Below, one piece after another: positions 23,603-32,158 of a stretch of 61,712 nt of DNA. The notes beneath the pieces are model-generated. The model was given only the letters and a program-made list of their open reading frames with translations. It did not search any database and had not been told where the DNA came from. The DNA comes from Gammaproteobacteria bacterium. GTDB lineage: Bacteria > Pseudomonadota > Gammaproteobacteria > DSM-16500. Numbering within the stretch: the first letter of the stretch is position 1; each line of letters opens with the position of its first letter. The stretch covers positions 1-61,712 of the forward strand of contig JABDFQ010000009.1 in NCBI GenBank assembly GCA_013286495.1, written 5' to 3'. A program made the position numbers and the translations under genes.

Positions 23603-25447
23603 TCAAGCTTGTTGTTGCATGTATTCCTTGCGTAAAATCCTGCGCATGATTTTACTGGAAGCAGTCTTGGGTAATGTATTGCAAAGCACAACATCATGAA
23701 TTTTAAATAATGGATTTAAATGTTTGTTAATTTTTTTCTGCATCTCTTCCATTACTTTCTGCTTATCCAGTGCAACATTTGTTGCAGCATAAATAATTAA
23801 TAAAGTAGGGCCATTTGCCGGCGGTGGCACAGCAATCGCTGCAACTTCAACGATATCTTTTATGCCAGTCAATGCGCGTTCAATTTCAGCAGCACTAATT
23901 TTAATACCACCAAGATTCATCGTATCATCGACACGTCCCAAAATACTGTAATGTCCATCGGGTAATCGTTCTATCTGATCGCCATGACGTCGTAATATTT
24001 TTCCATTTGCCAATATTGGCATATTGGCAAAGTAAATTTCATGATGATCAGCATTTAATAAATTTGTGGATAAACCAGGCGATGGTGGAATAATCGCGAC
24101 TTCACCAATATCAGCAGATTTACCGTGCGCATCAAGAATCGTAATATCCAGCCCCATCGTCGGTGTAGTGAATAATGAAGGATAATTATTTTCAATGACG
24201 GTGCTGGAAAGATAAGCGCCACCAATTTCGGTTCCGCCACAATATTCAATCACTGGTTTATAACCAGCGAGTGACATGAGATAAAACATATCATCAGGAT
24301 TCGAACACTCGCCCGTTGAACTGAATACTTTAATCGAATTCCAGTCGAGTCCTTCCATGCAATGACTTTGCCGCCATGTGGCAACTAGCGTGGGAACAAC
24401 GCCTAACATGGTTACTTTAGCCCGCGCAACAAATTCACCAAATTCACGATCTTTTGGCAATCCGTTATAAACTGCTATCGTGCCATGATTAATTAATGCA
24501 GCAAAAATCAGCCACGGTCCCATCATCCAGCCGAGATTGGTCGGCCAGGCGAGCACATCACTTTCCATAATATTCTGATGAAAAAATGCATCACTCGCTG
24601 CCTTGATAGCTGTGACATGATTCCACGGAATAGCTTTTGGTGTTCCGGTTGTACCCGACGAAAATAAAATATTGCACGTGGCCATGGGATCACAGGAGAC
24701 AGTAGCGAATTGTGTGTTATCAACCAGAAAATCCGCAAACGCTACATCCTGTGTTCGCAAAGGAACGACAAGCGATTGAGATTCAGCTAACACAATCGCA
24801 TGAATGGAATATTCATTATTTTTAATTTTTTCATACAAGGGTAATTCTTTATTTCCCCAGCAAATCATATCCTGAGTAAAAATCGCTTTCGCATTGGCGA
24901 TTTGCAAACGTATCGCCATTTCTTCGGCGGAAAAACTATCCGCGATAGAAACGACAACACCACCCATTTTGATAATCCCTAAATAAATCGCAATCGCCAC
25001 ATGATTCATCGGCATGGCAATCGCAATGGCATCATTTTTTTTATAACCTTGCACTACCAGACTATTGGCTACACGATTGGATAATTGATCCAGCTCATCA
25101 TAAGTTAATTGATGTAATGTTTTATCACTTGTTTGATAAATAATCGCACAAGCATTTTTATTTGCCGTAAAACAGCTATTGGCAATATTCATTGTTGCGT
25201 GCGGAAACCAGCGTATATTTTCAATGCCATTGTCTGCATCAAATATTTTTTCTGGTGGTGAATCGAATACAATTTTTAATTGAGCGATGACAGCTTGCCA
25301 GAATTCTGCAATGTGCGTGATGGAAAATTGGTGCAGGGATTTTAAATCAGACAAACCGAGTTGATGCATGAAACGGGAAATATTTGCGGACTGCAATAAT
25401 TGTTTATCTGGAGCAATAACACGCACACTTTCAGAATCATTTTGCAT
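23603..25447 (-). CDS. AMP-forming acyl-CoA synthetase, acetate/acetoacetate-CoA ligase-like
   Basis: Activates a short carboxylic acid to its CoA thioester via an acyl-AMP. 614 residues, ANL superfamily. The AMP-binding loop is NILFSSGTTGTPKAIPW (residues about 260-280), then EYCGGTEIGGAYL and HGDQIERLPDGHYSILGRVDDTMNLGGIKISAAEIE (hinge and A8). The C-terminal catalytic lysine lies in LPKTASSKIMRRILRKEY, where Ser replaces the usual Gly. The N-terminus carries an ACAS_N-like region. Resembles AAE17/18-type ligases more than Acs. Substrate not settled. Monocistronic, upstream of nothing obvious; fis lies 78 bases behind it in the same direction. Confidence 0.8.
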   Translation of the reverse strand: MQNDSESVRVIAPDKQLLQSANISRFMHQLGLSDLKSLHQFSITHIAEFWQAVIAQLKIVFDSPPEKIFDADNGIENIRWFPHATMNIANSCFTANKNACAIIYQTSDKTLHQLTYDELDQLSNRVANSLVVQGYKKNDAIAIAMPMNHVAIAIYLGIIKMGGVVVSIADSFSAEEMAIRLQIANAKAIFTQDMICWGNKELPLYEKIKNNEYSIHAIVLAESQSLVVPLRTQDVAFADFLVDNTQFATVSCDPMATCNILFSSGTTGTPKAIPWNHVTAIKAASDAFFHQNIMESDVLAWPTNLGWMMGPWLIFAALINHGTIAVYNGLPKDREFGEFVARAKVTMLGVVPTLVATWRQSHCMEGLDWNSIKVFSSTGECSNPDDMFYLMSLAGYKPVIEYCGGTEIGGAYLSSTVIENNYPSLFTTPTMGLDITILDAHGKSADIGEVAIIPPSPGLSTNLLNADHHEIYFANMPILANGKILRRHGDQIERLPDGHYSILGRVDDTMNLGGIKISAAEIERALTGIKDIVEVAAIAVPPPANGPTLLIIYAATNVALDKQKVMEEMQKKINKHLNPLFKIHDVVLCNTLPKTASSKIMRRILRKEYMQQQA

Positions 25448-25470
25448 TAGGTTCTGTTCCTGACATTGTC

Positions 25471-25503
25471 AAAAAAAAGCCATGCGGAAAATCCGCATGG
25501 CTT
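25471..25503 (-). terminator. Intrinsic terminator of fis
   Basis: AAGCCATGCGGA, loop AAA, TCCGCATGGCTT forms a perfect 12-bp stem at 25477-25503. On the minus strand it is followed by eight Ts (A-tract at 25471-25478). It sits 22 bases after the fis stop and before the acyl-CoA synthetase gene. Confidence 0.93.
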
Positions 25504-25525
25504 AAGATGAATTGTCCGTAAAGAA

Positions 25526-25789
25526 CTAATCCAACATTCCATATTGTTTGAGTTTTTTCCGTAATGTTCCGCGCGAAATGCCGAGAATATTGGCCATTTT
25601 TACCTGATTGTAATGCGTATGGTTGATCAAGACTTCCAGTAACGGACGTTCAATTTCTTCCAGTAAAATGGAATAGAAATCAACTGGTTGTTCGTTCCCA
25701 ATATTTGAAAAATAATTGCGAAGCGTATCTTTCACCACTTGCTTTAAGGTAATCGTTTCCAACTCTTCGGCAGTAGCCATTTTTTTCAT
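25526..25789 (-). CDS. fis: DNA-binding protein Fis
   Basis: Nucleoid-associated regulator that bends DNA and helps site-specific inversion and rRNA promoters in enterics. 87 residues. The C-terminal helix-turn-helix HYNQVKMANILGISRGTLRKKLKQYGM is nearly canonical for Fis. The N-terminal arm is shorter and acidic (EELETITLKQVVKDTL). AGGAG precedes the ATG and a perfect terminator follows, so it is transcribed as a single gene. Confidence 0.92.
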   Translation of the reverse strand: MKKMATAEELETITLKQVVKDTLRNYFSNIGNEQPVDFYSILLEEIERPLLEVLINHTHYNQVKMANILGISRGTLRKKLKQYGMLD

Positions 25790-25859
25790 AGATAAAACTC
25801 CTACTATCCTTAGTTTTAGTTATCTTTCCATGATCATCATTAGTGAATGAATATTTGGA

Positions 25860-26417
25860 CTATGATGCTAATTCAGTAACTTCATCAATTGCAACATGAT
25901 CCATGCTTGCTTCTGCCTGATGCATTTGTTCAACTGGAGCTAATTTTTTAGGCCTGCCTTTTCCTGCCTTGGCTTTGACCTTGGTAGTTTTGGAAGCTTT
26001 AGTCCAATCAGCATTGAATTGATTGAGGCACTTTTGCAAGGCACGGAATTTTGCCTGAGTTGCCTGTAAATCATCAAGTGCATTTGTAACAGTTTGTAAT
26101 TCGTTATTCAAGACGGTTTGCATTTTCACTGCTGCATCACGTTTTTTGCTGGCAGCTTTTACTTGCATCTTGCCAGAAGCGGAATCAACTTTTGCATTAG
26201 TTTTATTAACTTTTACATTAATTTTACTGACAGCTTTGGCTAATTTGTTTTGCTTCTTTTTATTTGCATGAACTTGTTTATCTAATTGTGCAGCTAATTT
26301 GGAGGGAGTTTGCAGAAATTCCTTTTCCATTTTTTGTACGCTGACTGTTTTATTACTTTTATTACTTTTATTACTTTTTTGACGTTTGGAACGCTTTGTC
26401 AATTTCTTACGTGACAT
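25860..26417 (-). CDS. Lys/Ala-rich basic protein with coiled coil and AT-hook, histone-like
   Basis: 185 residues, function unrecognised. Very basic N-terminus with a triple KSN repeat (KSNKSNKSNK). Residues about 40-135 form heptad-like helices (HANKKKQNKLAKAVSKINVKVNKTNAKVD, TVLNNELQTVTNALDDLQATQAKFRALQ). A tail KVKAKAGKGRPKKLAP contains GRPKK, an AT-hook core. A nucleoid protein is plausible, as Coxiella and relatives encode histone-like proteins, but this is an inference from composition. The acidic last 30 residues may modulate DNA binding. Ribosome site GAGGAA. A palindrome upstream (26452) may be its operator. Confidence 0.6.
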   Translation of the reverse strand: MSRKKLTKRSKRQKSNKSNKSNKTVSVQKMEKEFLQTPSKLAAQLDKQVHANKKKQNKLAKAVSKINVKVNKTNAKVDSASGKMQVKAASKKRDAAVKMQTVLNNELQTVTNALDDLQATQAKFRALQKCLNQFNADWTKASKTTKVKAKAGKGRPKKLAPVEQMHQAEASMDHVAIDEVTELAS

Positions 26418-26451
26418 AAAATTTTTTTCCTCATGAGAGCTAGTAACTTTG

Positions 26452-26470
26452 GATGTTAAAATTTAACATC
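26452..26470. promoter_or_regulatory. 19-bp palindromic operator-like site
   Basis: GATGTTAAA-A-TTTAACATC, perfect 9-bp arms. It lies 35 bases before the start of the basic coiled-coil gene and in the spacer to the divergent ProQ-like gene. Confidence 0.55.
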
Positions 26471-26617
26471 GATGATGTTGAAAAGTCTACTCAGGAAAGA
26501 AATGTTTTTTTACATCCGTTGACTGATGTGTTGAAACTTTCCTTGTTGATTTACTATTCATAAGTCATTAAAGTACCAGATCACACTAAAGTCTCGCCTG
26601 TTGGTGATGGAGAAAGA

Positions 26618-27103
26618 ATGAGTAATGCGAGTTTGAAAGAGCAATTGCAAGCGGTAGCGTCTCAATTAAGTGACAAGAGAAAACCTGAACACAAGGCAGT
26701 CAATAAACCGAGACCTCAGGAACAGAATGGCAAGCAAAAGCCAAAATGGCTGGATTATGTTCAATATGGCGTTGAGCTATTGCGTGCTTATTATCCCGAG
26801 GCATTTCGCGCACAAAATGATATCAAACCTCTCAAGAAAGGTATCAAGCAGGATCTCGTCAAGCGTTTGAGCACCATGGAAGGCGTTGTTACTGAAGACA
26901 AGGCTTGTATGGTCAAGAGTCTCTCTTATTATGTGAATACAGCGGCATATCACAAAAGTATGGTGGAAGGAACTCCACGCATCGATCTGGATGGTAAGGC
27001 AGAAGGTGTCGTGACAGCTGAAGAAGCCAAATATTCACAGGATAGGCAGCAGGCCAAAATATTGGCGAGACAACAAACAAAAGCTGATACTAAACCCGCC
27101 TGA
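26618..27103 (+). CDS. ProQ/FinO-family RNA-binding protein
   Basis: RNA chaperone domain that binds structured sRNAs and 3' ends. 161 residues. The central ProQ/FinO core is visible: LLRAYYPEAFRAQNDIKPLKKGIKQDLVKRL, then LSYYVNTAAYHKSMVEGTPRIDLDGK, with the Lys-rich loop and the conserved Y-x-R-D-L type end. The N-terminal 40 residues are a disordered basic Pro/Lys stretch. No C-terminal Tudor-like domain, so it is a minimal form like Legionella RocC. Divergent from the basic AT-hook gene and close to fis. Confidence 0.8.
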   Translation: MSNASLKEQLQAVASQLSDKRKPEHKAVNKPRPQEQNGKQKPKWLDYVQYGVELLRAYYPEAFRAQNDIKPLKKGIKQDLVKRLSTMEGVVTEDKACMVKSLSYYVNTAAYHKSMVEGTPRIDLDGKAEGVVTAEEAKYSQDRQQAKILARQQTKADTKPA

Positions 27104-27158
27104 ACAAAGGCCAGCCACAGTATTACAACTACCAATTCCCACACATCATGAGGATTGT

Positions 27159-28757
27159 ATGGAACATCGATTGCGACGTATTTCTCCTGTCACCTTGTTT
27201 ATGCTGTGCATGAATGGAATTATTGGTTCAGGCTGGTTATTTGCTCCACTTTATGCTGCAAAAATTGCAGGTCCGGCATCGATCTTTTCCTGGTTGATTG
27301 GTGGTTTTGCTGCCATTCTCGTGGCACTTACTTTTGCTGAATTGTCGACCATGTTGCCGGTATCAGGTGGTACGGCGCATATCCCGCAGTTAAGTCATGG
27401 TCCGTTTGCGAGTTTTATTCTGAGCTGGATTGCATGGATTACAACCCTGATGCTGGCACCGATTGAAGTTCAGGCTGTCTTGCAATATGCGTCCATGTTT
27501 TTTCCCTCACTGATGTCCATGGTAAATGGTGCGCCAACACTTACGCTGTACGGCTATCTCTGGGCGGGCATACTCATGTTATCGCTCTGTCTTATCAATA
27601 TTCTCAGTTATCGCGGTCTGATGCGTTTTAACTTTATTATTTTCATGTTCAAGTTTTCTGTCATCCTGATCACGATTTTCATGATCCTGAAAACTCAATT
27701 TGTTGCTGCCAATTTTAATGGCATGTTGACAACCGCAGCCACCACTCAAGGTTGGCAAGCCATATTCAGTGCCGTTGCGACTGGCGGTATTGTGCTTGCG
27801 TTTAATGGATTTAAAAGTGGTGTGGAATTAGCAGGCGAAACCCGCAACCTTTCACTCGCGATTCCATTAAGCACGGCAGGAACGGTGATTGCCTGTCTAT
27901 TGCTATATCTTGGTTTGCAAGTCTCCTTCATCGGCGCTCTCGATCCTGCGGCGCTGCAAAATGGATGGCAGAATTTAAATTTTACTGGTGATATTGGACC
28001 TTTTGTTGGTATCACAGCGGCATTGGGTTTGTTCTGGCTATTGAAATTACTCTATATTAATTCAGTTGTCTCACCCTTGGGTGCAGGTCTCATTTATGTC
28101 ACTGCCACGGCACGTATTTTATATGCCATGAGTCGCATTGGTTATGTACCCAAATTTCTTTCGCGATTAAACCGTCAGCGTTTTCCAGTGTGGGCGATCG
28201 TCGTTAATTTTCTGCTAGGCATGTTATCGTTTTTACCCTTACCTGGCTGGCAATCCATGGTGAATTTTCTGGTTTCTGCCATTGTCATCACTTATGCGAT
28301 GGGACCGATTGCCCTCATGTGTCTACGTTTATCGTTGCCAGAAAAAAAACGTCCATTCAAATTACCTGCGGCGAATGTTATTTGTTTATTTGCTTTTTAT
28401 TGCTGCAACTTATTCAGCTACTGGACTGGCTGGGAAACCATTTCCAAACTGGGCATCGTGCTGGGCGCTGGCCTGATTATTTTTGTGATTTCCTGGTTGC
28501 GCGGCAATATCAACATTGGCAAACATGAACTCAAAACTGCATTCTGGATATTGCCTTATCTTGCCGGTATTATTGGCATTTCCTGGTTAGGTGCATTTGG
28601 GGGTTTGCAAATAATTCCATTTGGCTGGGATTTTCTCGTGATCGGAATTTTCAGTTATTTGATTTTTAAAATGGCAATTCACAGCCGAATTATTCTGGAT
28701 TCTAAAGCAGTCGCTGACATGTTAATTTCAGAATCTGCCGCATTGGAGCATGGTTAA
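27159..28757 (+). CDS. APC-family amino acid permease (copy 1)
   Basis: Inner-membrane amino acid transporter. 532 residues with about 12-14 hydrophobic segments. The N-terminal substrate-loop motif FMLCMNGIIGSGWLFAPLYAAKIAGPAS is the APC GIIGSG motif. AFNGFKSGVELAGETRN and ATARILYAMSRIGYVPKFLSRLN are also typical. The substrate is not evident. It is closely similar throughout to the permease at 41348 (same APLYAAKIAG, ELAGET, PLPGWQ blocks), a recent duplication. A TAATG overlap joins it to the enoyl-CoA hydratase gene. Confidence 0.87.
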   Translation: MEHRLRRISPVTLFMLCMNGIIGSGWLFAPLYAAKIAGPASIFSWLIGGFAAILVALTFAELSTMLPVSGGTAHIPQLSHGPFASFILSWIAWITTLMLAPIEVQAVLQYASMFFPSLMSMVNGAPTLTLYGYLWAGILMLSLCLINILSYRGLMRFNFIIFMFKFSVILITIFMILKTQFVAANFNGMLTTAATTQGWQAIFSAVATGGIVLAFNGFKSGVELAGETRNLSLAIPLSTAGTVIACLLLYLGLQVSFIGALDPAALQNGWQNLNFTGDIGPFVGITAALGLFWLLKLLYINSVVSPLGAGLIYVTATARILYAMSRIGYVPKFLSRLNRQRFPVWAIVVNFLLGMLSFLPLPGWQSMVNFLVSAIVITYAMGPIALMCLRLSLPEKKRPFKLPAANVICLFAFYCCNLFSYWTGWETISKLGIVLGAGLIIFVISWLRGNINIGKHELKTAFWILPYLAGIIGISWLGAFGGLQIIPFGWDFLVIGIFSYLIFKMAIHSRIILDSKAVADMLISESAALEHG

Positions 28758-29536
28758 TGAATGACATCATCAAACTTTCTCATCCACAGGATGGTATTTT
28801 ACAAATTAGTTTAAATCGTCCAGAACAATTAAATGCATTAAGTGCAGATGTATTAAAACAATTGCAGCATATTTTTCAGGAAGCCAAAAAAGATAAATTG
28901 ATCAAGGCAATATTACTCACTGGTGAAGGCAAAGGTTTTTGTGCCGGTGCGGATATCAGGGAATTAGTTGCTTTAAATGCACAAACTGGTTTTACATTCG
29001 CGCAATTTGGGCAACAAGTTTTTTCTGAACTGGAAAATCTTGGTAAGCCATCGCTTGCTGCGATACATGGTTTTGCTTTTGGCGGCGGTTGTGAATTAGC
29101 TATGGCAGCTTCATTGCGTATTGCTGCGACGAATACTGTTTTTGGCCAACCTGAAATAAAGTTGGGTGTGATTCCAGGTTTTGGTGGTACACAACGATTA
29201 TCACGTTTAATTGGCAAAGGACGCGCGCTGGATATTTGTTTAACTGGCAGACGTTTCAAGGCAGAAGAAGCATTGCAATGGGGCATGATAAATGAAATAA
29301 CATCAGCAGATGGTTTATTGCCACGTGCGATTGCGCTTTTACAGGAATTAACGACCTTATCTGCAACAGCATTAAAAAGTATTTTGATCAGTATTCAGCA
29401 AGGTTACGATTTGCCATTGGCAGAAGCATTACAACTGGAAGCTGCACATTTTGCATTGACATGCGCGACAGCAGATAAAAAAGAAGGGGTGGCTGCTTTT
29501 CTCGAAAAGCGTCCTGCAGTATTTAGCGGGGAATGA
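28757..29536 (+). CDS. Enoyl-CoA hydratase (crotonase)
   Basis: Hydrates 2-enoyl-CoA esters. 259 residues. Motifs: NRPEQLNALS, oxyanion loop KGFCAGADI, AIHGFAFGGGCELAMA (first catalytic Glu) and GQPEIKLGVIPGFGGTQRLSRLIG (second catalytic Glu). Both glutamates are present, so true hydratase activity is expected, unlike the LiuC gene. It starts one base inside the permease stop and is followed 4 bases later by the HIBCH gene, suggesting use in valine or isoleucine breakdown. Confidence 0.9.
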   Translation: MNDIIKLSHPQDGILQISLNRPEQLNALSADVLKQLQHIFQEAKKDKLIKAILLTGEGKGFCAGADIRELVALNAQTGFTFAQFGQQVFSELENLGKPSLAAIHGFAFGGGCELAMAASLRIAATNTVFGQPEIKLGVIPGFGGTQRLSRLIGKGRALDICLTGRRFKAEEALQWGMINEITSADGLLPRAIALLQELTTLSATALKSILISIQQGYDLPLAEALQLEAAHFALTCATADKKEGVAAFLEKRPAVFSGE

Positions 29537-29540
29537 TGCG

Positions 29541-30608
29541 ATGGATATGGAAGTGTATTTTGAAGAAATGCCGGGTAACGGTGGCAATTTAGGCATCATT
29601 ACGCTCAATCGCCCACAAGCTTTGAATTCCCTGAATCTGAACATGGTGCATGCGATGATGCAGCAGCTCACACAGTGGGAAGTTGATGATCATATCAAGG
29701 CAGTCGTGATTCGTGCAGTGCCTGGCAAGGCATTTTGTGCGGGCGGTGATATTAGACTAGCTTATGAACGCATGCAAACACATGCTGCAGATGTGGCTGA
29801 ATTTTTTCGTCATGAGTATCAGTTAAATCGAAAAATTTATCATTATGGCAAACCTTATATTGCCTTATTAAATGGCATTACGATGGGCGGTGGCGTGGGT
29901 ATTTCCCTGCATGGTTCGCATCGCGTGGCGACAGAAAAATTGGTATTTGCCATGCCCGAAACTGGCATTGGATTTTTTCCTGATGTGGGTGGCACGTATT
30001 TTTTACCCCGCATTCCTGATCGCATTGGCATTTATCTGGGTTTAACAGGCGAGCGAATTGATGCGCATACTTGTTTGCAGCTTGGCATCGTGACGCATAC
30101 TGTTGCTGAGGATGCGATACTCACCATTCCTGAAAAATTGGCACAACAACCATTTGGTCATGATGCGAAAAAAAGTGTTTCGGATATTCTGCAAGCATTG
30201 CATATCACACTTGCACCTTCTGAATTACTCAGCCAGCAATCGATTATTCGACAATATTTTTCTGCCGATAAAATGGAAACTATCATGCAGACACTTGCAA
30301 ATAGTGCAGATGAATTTTGTCAGCACACGCTGAAACAGTTACAAAAGAAATCGCCGACCAGCCTCAAAGTCAGTTTGCTGGCCATGCAAAAAGGTAGTCA
30401 GCAGGATTTTGATGCTGGCATGCGTATGGAATATCGATTAGTGAATCGATTCCTGCAGGGTCATGATTTTGCAGAAGGTATACGTGCCCTGATCATAGAC
30501 AAGGATCAGAAACCGGCATGGTCGCCAGATTCGCTGCAGGCAGTTAGTGATGAAGAAGTAGCCGCTTATTTTGTCCCTATCACAGAAGAATTAACATATA
30601 TTCAATAG
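29541..30608 (+). CDS. 3-hydroxyisobutyryl-CoA hydrolase
   Basis: Cleaves 3-hydroxyisobutyryl-CoA to 3-hydroxyisobutyrate in valine catabolism. 355 residues. Crotonase-fold motifs with HIBCH variants: NRPQALNSLN, GKAFCAGGDIRLAYE, LLNGITMGGGVGISLHGSHRV, AMPETGIGFFPDVGGTYFLPRI (the Glu and Asp of HIBCH), LGLTGERIDAHTCLQLG. The 'GGDIR' and 'PD-GGTYFL' patterns separate it from hydratases. Product would feed the MmsB/MmsA pair at 55.5-57.9 kb. No symbol given because bacterial names vary. Confidence 0.9.
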   Translation: MDMEVYFEEMPGNGGNLGIITLNRPQALNSLNLNMVHAMMQQLTQWEVDDHIKAVVIRAVPGKAFCAGGDIRLAYERMQTHAADVAEFFRHEYQLNRKIYHYGKPYIALLNGITMGGGVGISLHGSHRVATEKLVFAMPETGIGFFPDVGGTYFLPRIPDRIGIYLGLTGERIDAHTCLQLGIVTHTVAEDAILTIPEKLAQQPFGHDAKKSVSDILQALHITLAPSELLSQQSIIRQYFSADKMETIMQTLANSADEFCQHTLKQLQKKSPTSLKVSLLAMQKGSQQDFDAGMRMEYRLVNRFLQGHDFAEGIRALIIDKDQKPAWSPDSLQAVSDEEVAAYFVPITEELTYIQ

Positions 30609-30625
30609 CTTGATCCTGCCTGCAC

Positions 30626-30653
30626 TTACACTCACATCTTGATGCGCTATAAT
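30626..30653 (+). promoter_or_regulatory. Predicted sigma70 promoter of the HPF/cold-shock gene
   Basis: TTACAC at 30626-30631 and TATAAT at 30648-30653 with a 16-base spacer, 79 bases before the ATG. A ribosome site GGGAGG stands at 30718-30723. Confidence 0.6.
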
Positions 30654-30731
30654 AAGAAATAAGGACAAATATTTAACTTTTAGGGAAAAAATATACACAC
30701 ACAACAAGAAAACACTCGGGAGGTACGTCTT

Positions 30732-31292
30732 ATGTTACCTGTTCAAATCACCATTCGCGGTATTCCTATTTCACCTGCATTAGAAACCACTATTCGACAA
30801 CGCGCTGAAAAATTGCACCGATTTCATAATCGGATAAATAGTTGTCGTGTTCTTGTGGACGTGGTGCAGAAACATAAGCGTCAGGGAAAGTTATTCAATA
30901 TAAAAATTGAACTTACGGTTCCTGTCAAAAAGAGATTGGTCGCAACCCGTAAGGCAGATGAAGATGTTTATATCGCCATACGCGATGCTTTCAATGCGAT
31001 TACGCGACAGCTTGAAGAATATTCACGCATGCGTCATGGGCATGTCAAAACACATAATGATGTTATGCATGGTCATGTCGCAAGAATGATGCCAAAAGAA
31101 GGGTATGGTTTTATCGAAGGCGTGGATGGGAATGAATATTATTTCAGCATGACCAATGTCAGTTATCCAAACTTTCAGCAATTGGCAGTCGGTGATGCGG
31201 TGGAATATGTTGCACAAGCATTTAGCGATGGTCGGCAAGCACAACATATCATCAAGGAACGGCACAATAATCATCAGGTGCTGGAGTTTTGA
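30732..31292 (+). CDS. HPF/RaiA-like ribosome-associated protein fused to a cold-shock domain
   Basis: 186 residues. Residues 1-105 are the HPF/RaiA ribosome-hibernation fold (QITIRGIPISPALETTIRQRAEKL, CRVLVDVVQKH, FNIKIELTVP, EDVYIAIRDAFNAITRQLEEY). Residues about 118-180 are a cold-shock (OB) domain: GHVARMMPKEGYGFIEGVDGNEYYFSMTNV, with RNP1 GYGFI and RNP2 YYFSM. The two-domain layout would tether an RNA-binding domain to the stalled ribosome. Fusions of this kind occur in proteobacteria and likely act under stress. It is monocistronic with its own promoter. Confidence 0.85.
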   Translation: MLPVQITIRGIPISPALETTIRQRAEKLHRFHNRINSCRVLVDVVQKHKRQGKLFNIKIELTVPVKKRLVATRKADEDVYIAIRDAFNAITRQLEEYSRMRHGHVKTHNDVMHGHVARMMPKEGYGFIEGVDGNEYYFSMTNVSYPNFQQLAVGDAVEYVAQAFSDGRQAQHIIKERHNNHQVLEF

Positions 31293-31304
31293 AAAGACTC
31301 CGGG

Positions 31305-31347
31305 CTGTCATCCTGAGCGTGCTTTTGTTTTTACGCGAAGGATCTCC
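31305..31347. repeat. Dispersed GTCATCCTGAG-type repeat
   Basis: CTGTCATCCTGAGCGTGC at the left and ACGCGAAGGATCTCC at the right, around a T-rich middle. Near copies are at 61647-61712; the same GTCATCC core ends both arms of the 54239 palindrome. Confidence 0.75.
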
Positions 31348-31409
31348 TTGCTTCACCAGAGATAAACGCTGATAATTCGTTTTTCCCAAAGAAAGTAAAG
31401 GATCGTGCC

Positions 31410-32081
31410 ATGAATCTCATTTCGCGTTTGAATGAAATTATTGCTGAATTTAGCTTGTTGAAACACACATTTTATCTTGCCTGGTCCAGGGGTGAATTGA
31501 GCCAGGAAATTTTACAGCGTTATGCAGCGCAATATTATAGTCAGGTTGCTTCCTTCCCACGTTTCATCTCACGCGTACATACGAATTGCGATCAAATCGA
31601 GGCACGTAAAGTATTGCTGGAAAATCTGGTCGATGAAGAATTACACGGCACCGATCATCCTGCTCTTTGGATGCAATTTGCCAATGGCCTGGGTGTAAGC
31701 AAGCAGGCAGTGCTCGATGATATGCCATTGCCAGAAACCAAAACCATGGTCGATACCTATTATGATCTTGCAGGAACTGACTGGCGTGATGGCTTATGTG
31801 CATTGTATGCCTACGAATGTCAGGTGCCAGAAGTGTCTGCTTCCAAGATTGAAGGTCTGAAAAAATTTTATGGTATTGATGATGAGAAAACTCTCGAATT
31901 TTTTACGGCTCATCAGCAATACGATGTTGGTCATTCACAACAAGTCGCAAGCCTGATTGAAAAATATGTTGATCCAGAACGTGCTGAACGTGCAACGCGT
32001 GAAGCCGCAAAAGCGTTATCTACATTTCTCGATGGCATGTGCCGCATTGGTAACATCGAATGTGACATGGAAGCTGCCTAA
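31410..32081 (+). CDS. CADD-family protein, self-sacrificing para-aminobenzoate synthase
   Basis: 223 residues, closely similar throughout to chlamydial CADD (CT610), a di-metal oxygenase that makes pABA for folate from its own tyrosine. Tyr22 (LKHTFYLAWSRGELS) aligns with CADD Tyr27, the sacrificed residue; Tyr38 aligns with Tyr43; Lys146 (SASKIEGL) aligns with the essential Lys152. Metal ligands are all present: Glu76, His83, Glu136, His168, Asp172, His175. The recognised relatives include PqqC/TenA-like proteins, but the FYxxWSxGEL and DEE-x6-H patterns fit CADD. The ribosome site is AAAGGA. Followed by a strong terminator; monocistronic. Confidence 0.87.
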   Translation: MNLISRLNEIIAEFSLLKHTFYLAWSRGELSQEILQRYAAQYYSQVASFPRFISRVHTNCDQIEARKVLLENLVDEELHGTDHPALWMQFANGLGVSKQAVLDDMPLPETKTMVDTYYDLAGTDWRDGLCALYAYECQVPEVSASKIEGLKKFYGIDDEKTLEFFTAHQQYDVGHSQQVASLIEKYVDPERAERATREAAKALSTFLDGMCRIGNIECDMEAA

Positions 32082-32113
32082 GCTTATACATCCTCACACA
32101 CATCTTGTTCCAC

Positions 32114-32145
32114 AAGTTATCCCCAGAAACTGGGGATAACTTTTT
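32114..32145 (+). terminator. Intrinsic terminator after the CADD gene
   Basis: AAGTTATCCCCAG, loop AAA, CTGGGGATAACTT (32114-32142) followed by a T-tract (32141-32145). A 13-bp perfect stem. Confidence 0.93.
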
Positions 32146-32158
32146 ATACCAATCGTAT

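Noticed and set aside
32114-32142. TTATCCCCA-like boxes resembling DnaA sites in inverted orientation
   Set aside because: They are the two arms of a perfect terminator stem with a T-tract; one base off the DnaA consensus and only two copies.
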